Below the pieces are notes generated by a model, which saw only the letters and a program-made list of their open reading frames with translations, had not been told where the DNA came from and made no database searches. A stretch of DNA of 25,319 nt from Rhizophagus sp. LPA8_4_AMF (taxonomy: Eukaryota; Glomeromycota; Glomeromycetes; Glomerales; Glomeraceae), in contig JADRCO010000861.1 of the NCBI GenBank assembly GCA_021464525.1, positions 1 through 25,319 of the forward strand, read 5' to 3'. Position numbers and translations under genes: made by a program. This document shows, piece by piece, positions 19,665 through 25,319 of this stretch; the stretch's first letter is position 1; every line of letters starts with the position of its first letter.

Positions 19665-19754
19665 GAACCGCCTAATGATTGACTGGTTGCATTTTTTTAT
19701 TAAATCTCAATAACTTTTTCTTTTAAATTCATTTACTTTCTCCTTTTTAAAACC

Positions 19755-21303
19755 ATGGCAGCATCATTTTTAATTTCAGACTGTCTAGAAATGATTTTTT
19801 CAACCTTTCTTGTCAAAAATCGGAATAATTACACTTATTATTATATATCAACTAAAGTCCTGCACTTTAGTTTCAAAATATTGGTGTAAAAATGTAAAAT
19901 CTCAATGCCATACTTATATACTTATCCATTTCATTATTTCGCTAATTCAAAATCTCATTGGAACTATGATACTATTTATATGAAGAAAACCCATCTTATT
20001 ATAAACTAATTCGTACTTTATTAAGTTTCATTCCTAAATCTGAAATTGAACAAATCCTAATTTCAAATTCTTCCTTCTTAAATAAAAAATTCTCCCTGTC
20101 AACAACCTTTAATTACATTAACTTTTATTCGAGGTATAATTTTTGATGAATATTATTAAATATAAATTTAAATAAAGTAACTGGTAATCAAAAAATATGG
20201 TCACCACCTTATATTATAAATGATGATTTAGAAGATTATCAAATCTCAGAAATATCAATTCCAATTATGAAATATTTTGTAGAATATTTATGCAAACATT
20301 GTGATAATTTAACAACGTTGGATTTTCCATTTGCAATATCAAATGATAATTTATCTGATAATATAATTAACTTGTTAACTTTTAATGATGATAATGGAAA
20401 TGAATATTATAAGTAAAGACAATGGAACATTACCAAAGGATCTTTATTTGGCTCTTTCAAATAGCACTTGTAATCTAAATTTACTATAAATGAAAGTATG
20501 GGACCTTCTTTTGAAGCAAATTCATTAATCCAAATTTATTTCTTTACAAAAAAATTTGCAATATATTATAATATCAGAAAGTAAATATGGTTCAATCTTT
20601 AGTAATTATATTGCTCCTTATAAGTATAATGTTATTTTTAATTCATTATCAACACAAAGTGAAAGTTTGCAAGGATTAGATTTAGGTATTTCGACTTTAC
20701 TAGGATCAATAAGGAGGCCATAAACTCATTATGTTTACTTAAAAATATCAAAAAATTAAAATTACATAGTTGTGAATATATAATATTTAATATTTAAAGT
20801 TTTGGGCAAAAAATTTAACAAAACTTGAAGTTCTTAAATTTTATGATAATAATATTTCACCTAACTCTGTAAATTTTTAACTCAATTATTTCAATCTTTT
20901 CCAAAGTCCCAACACTTTAACTAAATTAATATTAAGTTATAATAATAAAAGAACCAAAAACAACAGTAAATTAATTCAACAAACCCACTTATTTACACTC
21001 ATTAATTCATTTGGAACTTCCTACTACTCCAGAGCTATTAATAAATATATTTAAATCATGTACTTAATTAACTTATCTTAATGTAACATTAGGTGATAAA
21101 AAAAATTTTAGAAATTTAGGTAACAAAAAATTCGTTTTGGAAAATAATCGTTTAATAGTGATGAATTGAAATTCTTTCTTGAAGAGTGTGTAACTAACGA
21201 TAGCAAGTTAAATATATAGAGGTAATAAACTGAGAGATTAACGATAAGTATTTTAATGTTGTTAAAGAATTTGATGTGAAGCCGATTAAAGTATCTACAT
21301 CAT
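19755..21303 (+). pseudogene. Broken copy of F-box paralogue 1
   Basis: It starts ATGGCAGCATCATTTTTAAT like the gene at 2748-1114 and follows it to the end (GCCGATTAAAGTATCTACAT against the last codons of the intact gene). Damage is spread throughout. About ten bases are lost in the F-box near 19857, bases are inserted near 19890, and single-base frameshifts lie near 20130 and 20154. Roughly 45 bases are lost near 20400, a stop lies near 20486, and further indels occur between 20530 and 21120. Similarity is still high in blocks, such as those encoding KISEISIPIMKYF-like and YLCKHCDNLTTLDFPFAIS segments. It cannot make a full-length protein. It is divergent from the broken dehydrogenase, as in the intact pair. 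Confidence 0.88.
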
Positions 21304-21590
21304 ACATAACAGTAAGGAGTTACGTGAGATTAGGATTGGATTATTGGAACCTATGGATCACGGTCCATAAGGGACAACTTCTTTTTTTATTTTATTTATT
21401 AGTTGTTTTTCGCAAGAATTTGTACGACTGAAGTTTCAAAAGTGCAATAAAATCATTTATTAAATCAAAAGTATATATATATTTTTTTAACAAAAATGTA
21501 AGATACAATATAATGCTTAGGAGACGGGTCATAGATTTCATAATTATTTATTAATAAAAGAAATAATGAATTTCATACCTGTAAGTTGTT
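21304..21590. other. Flank of the inverted duplication
   Basis: About 40 bases after the broken F-box copy (GTAAGGAGTTACGTGAGATT and onward) align loosely with the 3' flank of paralogue 1 on the minus strand (near 1110-1070). Homology is lost after about 21345. The rest is AT-rich. Confidence 0.4.
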
Positions 21591-21689
21591 TTGTTCAATA
21601 TATTTATTATGAAAGTAAAATGTTGGACTTATAAGAGTCTAATTAAGAAAATTGCTACCAACATTAATACAGTAATTTTGATGCATATG

Positions 21690-21790
21690 ACAGTTTATTC
21701 AGCAATATGGAAAAATGGACCATTACAATATCATTATATACATACAAATGAACAGGATAATAAGCGTAAACTTTTAATGCTACGATTTAA
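21690..21790 (+). pseudogene. Protein kinase relic: N-lobe strands 2-3
   Basis: The frame open from 21591 to 21815 contains TVYSAIWKNGPLQY followed by a charged linker. This matches the glycine-loop to strand-3 region of Glomeromycotina kinases (GTVYSAIWKDGPL...). The upstream glycines and the downstream VALK lysine motif are missing or mutated. It lies just before a second kinase scrap in the same orientation. Confidence 0.42.
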
Positions 21791-21871
21791 GATAAAAAAA
21801 GTAATTGAATCGTAAGTATCATGTCTAGTTAATATACTTTATATTGCTGTTTTTAATACTGTAATCAGAAA

Positions 21872-21970
21872 AATGATTATATCGATTGGTTAGAAAAATC
21901 AATCGCCAAAGAATATTTCAATTATTATGAGTATTCCAATTTTGAAAGAAGGAAACATATAGGAGTGTAA
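21872..21970 (+). pseudogene. Protein kinase relic: pre-kinase linker and start of strand 1
   Basis: The frame 21872-21967 includes DYIDWLEKSIAKEYFNYYEY and then SNFERRKHIGV, ending in TAA. This follows the pattern W[IL]E.AI..EY..YYEY..F..I..IG that precedes the kinase domain in Glomeromycotina kinases. A possible intron (GTAAGTATC at 21812 to AATCAG at 21868, 57 nt) precedes it, but splicing would not keep the frame with the upstream scrap. Because strand 2-3 sequence lies upstream of this linker, the order is wrong for one kinase. Two truncated copies or a rearrangement are needed. Confidence 0.5.
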
Positions 21971-22560
21971 ACAGGAAAAATAAAATAAAAAACATGGAAT
22001 TTATTAAAAACCCACGAAAACGGAAAACAGTAATTTTATTACATTTTTGGATGGAGATGCGAGTACAACCTGAAAATCTTAATTTCAGAAATTCTTTGGC
22101 AAGTATTCAACTTTTTGAAATTTTGTGTAACAAAAGTTTGTAATCACACCTTCTGCAATAAAATTTTGTTTTCATTTTTTCATTTTATTTTATTTTACGT
22201 TTATACTGTTTACAATAATTCAACAATGGTAATAATAAATACGCAATACCGATGCAAATATGAAAATTTTAAGCAGTTAAATTAAATAGAATAACACAGA
22301 TTGATCATGAGATCAATAATTCTTTAATTTTTTACTAGAGTCAAGTTAAACAGTTAGTATGAAGATGAAAGTTCTGAGTTGTCCATAAATTAAAAGAATA
22401 TTTATGATAATCTCTTCTCGAATGAAGCAGAACAAGTTTTTAAAATATAAATAAGTCCTGGAGAGCATATTTAAGAACAATAAATTTATTTAAAAGTAAA
22501 GTAAATCTTACATATTTACAAGCAAAATTTGATGATATGCGGAACACTTTAGTGTAAGGA
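21971..22560. other. AT-rich spacer without a supported gene
   Basis: No coding frame, repeat or hairpin stands out in this stretch. Confidence 0.45.
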
Positions 22561-22650
22561 TTTAGGGTAAGGGAAGGAGATTATGGTAAGGGAGAGGATC
22601 AGGTTAAGGGAAGGAAATTAGAGTGAGGGAAGAGGATTAGGGAAGGGGTA
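22561..22650 (+). repeat. G-rich degenerate tandem repeat, telomere-like units
   Basis: Four to five units of 18-20 bp follow one another: TTTAGGGTAAGGGAAGGAGA, TTATGGTAAGGGAGAGGA, TCAGGTTAAGGGAAGGAAA, TTAGAGTGAGGGAAGAGGA, then TTAGGGAAGGGG. The plus strand is nearly free of C and carries many GGG/GG runs, so it could fold into a G-quadruplex. TTAGGG occurs at the start and end, but units are not pure hexamers, so it is better called a minisatellite with telomere-like sequence than a telomere. Confidence 0.7.
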
Positions 22651-25319
22651 TAATAGTAAATCATCTGCCATTACTATTAGCAAGGAGTAAAAACTAAGCC
22701 ATTCTACCGATCTATACAAATCAATGATTGATGAAATTAAAATTCAACAATTGGATAACGGGTATAATAAAATTTTTGTTGAATTAAATATACTGTCACA
22801 GTTATAAATATGCCTCAGTTCTGTTCATTTTTCAATTACAACTTCCCACCAAACCAAACTAAATTACTTAAATACGTAAGACTCCCTTTTGCTGGGTCGT
22901 TCTCACAAAAAATAAATTAAAAGTATAAATTAGAGAATAGATAAATTAATGCTGTCGAATTTAGTCTGATTAGTGACTGTATCGTCATTTTTAACAAAGT
23001 ATAAATGTGACGTTTCAGAATCTACTTTTTTAAAATGAGCGGAAATGTTCTCATTTAATCAGAAATTTCTGAATTTATTTCGACTAATAAATTAGGTTTT
23101 TAAGTCAAAATATCTTAATTTTTTTTGAACTTTAATAAGTTCAATTATTCCTTCATTATTTGATTGATAATGATAATAAGTCCTGGCAATGACGAAATAT
23201 CATATTATTCGGTACAATAATAAAATTTGTAGTCCCGAAGAGGCTATTCTTTCAACATTTCGTTTCTATAAAAGATAAATACACCAGCCTCATTATATTT
23301 GTTGTTTTCTAATATATTTAAGCAAAAATTCATAGTATATGAAATTTGTTGTAAGCCATAATGATCCGTTACGACAAGATAATAAAGGAATAATTTATAA
23401 GGAAATTCCATTATAAAGTTGCAAATATAGATTGAAAATTTTATAAATAGATATTTTGAATTTAACATTCTTTAAACTGCGAATTAATACGTATCCCAGT
23501 GCTTATTTTACACCTATATTTATATATTTTCGATTATCTTTTGATCATAATAAATTTGTATGTGTAACAACCACGATAGGCTTTTCAATGAGAATATTTA
23601 CGGTTAAATTATTGATCCTTTCAAAAATTGTAACGCTGCATACAATACTGCAGTATATTGACAGATAAGCATAAATTAAGAAATAATTACTTAATAAGGA
23701 TACTATTGCGGGACTTTCAAATCCCGATTACCAAATTTTTCTTTTACGAAGAATTTCACATACTAATTTTTTAAATAAACTATTAGATTGAATTTCATTA
23801 TTAAAGCCTACTTTTTTTTAGAACAAATTTGTCTTTTCTAATTTATGAATATTCAATATTAAAATTTTTTTGGGGCTATAACAAGAGTGGGAATGCGTAC
23901 TGACTAAAAATGTCATTTCATTCAAACTTATTAATGACTCATTGTACACTTAGCCTAATGACGATTAATAATATTCATATTATTTTATTTGATATTATTT
24001 GAGGTTAGCCTATTTGTAATAAACTACCATTTATAGACGTCAATAAATGATTTTATTATTTATTTTGTTTCGAAATTTGTATAACTATAGTAACCCCTTT
24101 GTTTCATAGAACGTTTTGCGACGCACATGAATATGTATGATTTTATTAGTCCATTTGAATGATATTGAAAATATTGAGATTTATCTCGAAGCGTGTAATA
24201 CTTACTGAATTACTATTTGGTGCCAAATGATACATAAGTACAAATTATTATTTCGGCAATAATTTTTAAAATCACTTTATTTCATATCTTGTACAGTACA
24301 AAAGCTACTATACCAACATGGAAATCAAGTAAGAAGCGATCAGAATATTACAAAAATTTCAAAATTATTTTTTTTAATTATAAATTCATAATTATTGTTT
24401 CTTAATGTTCATAGATAAAACTTTGAAATATACATTTACTCTATGTCCAATAATAACTTAGTTAATGTAAACACCTTCATCCGGATGATGATGTGAATAA
24501 ACATTTAAGAAAATTTTCATTTTTTAAAAATAACTAAGTTTCAATTATATACAGTGCATGAAACAATGTTAAATACGTGCTTTTATTAACATGGTTAAAA
24601 AAAAAAATATGATAATCCTTCCTCTCGATCTTCCCTCTACCAAATACCCAGAGAGTATCTTGCAATAACGATAATAAATCCACAACTAGAATGAAACATT
24701 CCAAAGAAACAGAACTATCCATTTTTATAAGCTTCTATCTTTGTGCCACACCATGAAGCGAAGCTACTGTACATTTGTGATAATGTATACTCGAGTAGTT
24801 TGCGTTCATAGAATAGTAATTCCATCCAGAGGTATGTAATTACGCTCTGAAGAGACGCGTGCACAGCTATTAAGATACTGTAACATTAGTAATTTAACGA
24901 CTTTAACGTTTTATCTTAATACTTTCTTTCTTTCCATAAAAATATGAATGTATATCATACAATCTGATTATGTTATCATAGTTATCATACTGCACATGCT
25001 GGTATGAAAATTTGTTATTGTACTAGTATATGTAAGATCTATTCTAGAGGTTCGTTCAATTAATGTGTTTTGTATGAAAAAATTAAGATGATAGATTCTT
25101 AATATCCTTTGAAATCGTTCAAAAGGCCAAAATGGGATAAGTTCTGAGGCAAGCCAAAAATAAAACAATTTACCAAAATTGATTGTACAGTACATATTAA
25201 AAAATTATTAATTGCTAATTCACATATGAACCAGACCACTTTTATAATATAAAGTTGGGGGAAATTTAATTAAACATTATCTTGTGATCAAATAATTGGA
25301 TTTCAATAAACTTTTTTTT
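22651..25319. other. AT-rich region without a supported gene, to the right edge
   Basis: Minus-strand frames near 23244-23640 have slightly better composition (DHYGLQQISYTMNFCL and, further upstream in another frame, ERINNLTVNILIEKP) and may be worn coding sequence of unknown family. Heptamers TACAGTA/TACTGTA recur near 24295, 24767, 24880 and 25186. The window ends in AATAAACTTTTTTTT, which could be a natural T-run or a contig end. Confidence 0.4.

Noticed and set aside
23709-23728. Hairpin CGGGACTTTCAAATCCCG resembling a tRNA T-arm
   Set aside because: Loop length is wrong, and no anticodon arm, D arm or acceptor stem could be built upstream.
24534-24722. Minus-strand frame of 62 codons with a Trp-Val-Phe-Gly segment reminiscent of a kinase
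   Set aside because: The resemblance is four residues long, without flanking motifs.
1-25319. CRISPR arrays, rRNA, tRNA, bacterial-type operons or complete transposons
   Set aside because: None found: no regularly spaced direct repeats, no ribosomal RNA sequence, no transposase motif and no long terminal repeats.

Overview
The window looks like nuclear DNA of a very AT-rich fungus (about three quarters A+T by eye). Coding islands are short and widely spaced, and introns are short with GT...AG ends. Expanded F-box/leucine-rich proteins together with decayed kinase fragments suggest an arbuscular mycorrhizal fungus (Glomeromycotina, Rhizophagus-like). That assignment rests on family resemblance and was not tested by a search.

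Layout. Bases 1-254 hold the end of a coding-like stretch running in from outside. A divergent pair follows: an F-box/LRR gene on the minus strand (1114-2748) and an NAD(P)-binding atypical short-chain dehydrogenase/NmrA-like gene on the plus strand (3271-4083, one 90-nt intron). From about 4.2 to 11 kb there is mostly AT-rich non-coding DNA with decayed coding fragments, including a dead protein kinase on the minus strand (about 7.6-8.1 kb). A second F-box gene lies at 11079-12677 (+). A small two-exon gene of unknown function lies at 14882-15326 (+). A third F-box gene lies at 16268-17875 (+). After it comes a broken copy of the dehydrogenase (about 18.3-18.9 kb, minus) and a broken copy of the first F-box gene (19755-21303, plus). 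Kinase fragments recur at 21.7-21.97 kb. The last 3.3 kb hold a G-rich TTAGGG-like degenerate repeat and otherwise no gene I can support.

The main structural discovery is that the F-box/dehydrogenase divergent pair at 1.06-4.19 kb is duplicated as an inverted copy at about 18.29-21.34 kb. In the copy both genes are dead. It keeps the 3' end of the dehydrogenase intron, so it arose by DNA duplication and not through RNA. The centre of the copy, which should carry dehydrogenase exon 1 and the shared promoter, does not match. The F-box-proximal 90 bp of upstream DNA is still recognisable.

The three intact F-box proteins are diverged paralogues, probable substrate adaptors of SCF ubiquitin ligases. 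With the dead copies they give a picture of a birth-and-death gene cluster. I found no convincing new defence, metabolic or mobile system. The least explained items are the small spliced gene, the uncharacterised coding relics at 5.1-6.7 kb, and an overrepresented 7-mer (TACAGTA/TACTGTA).
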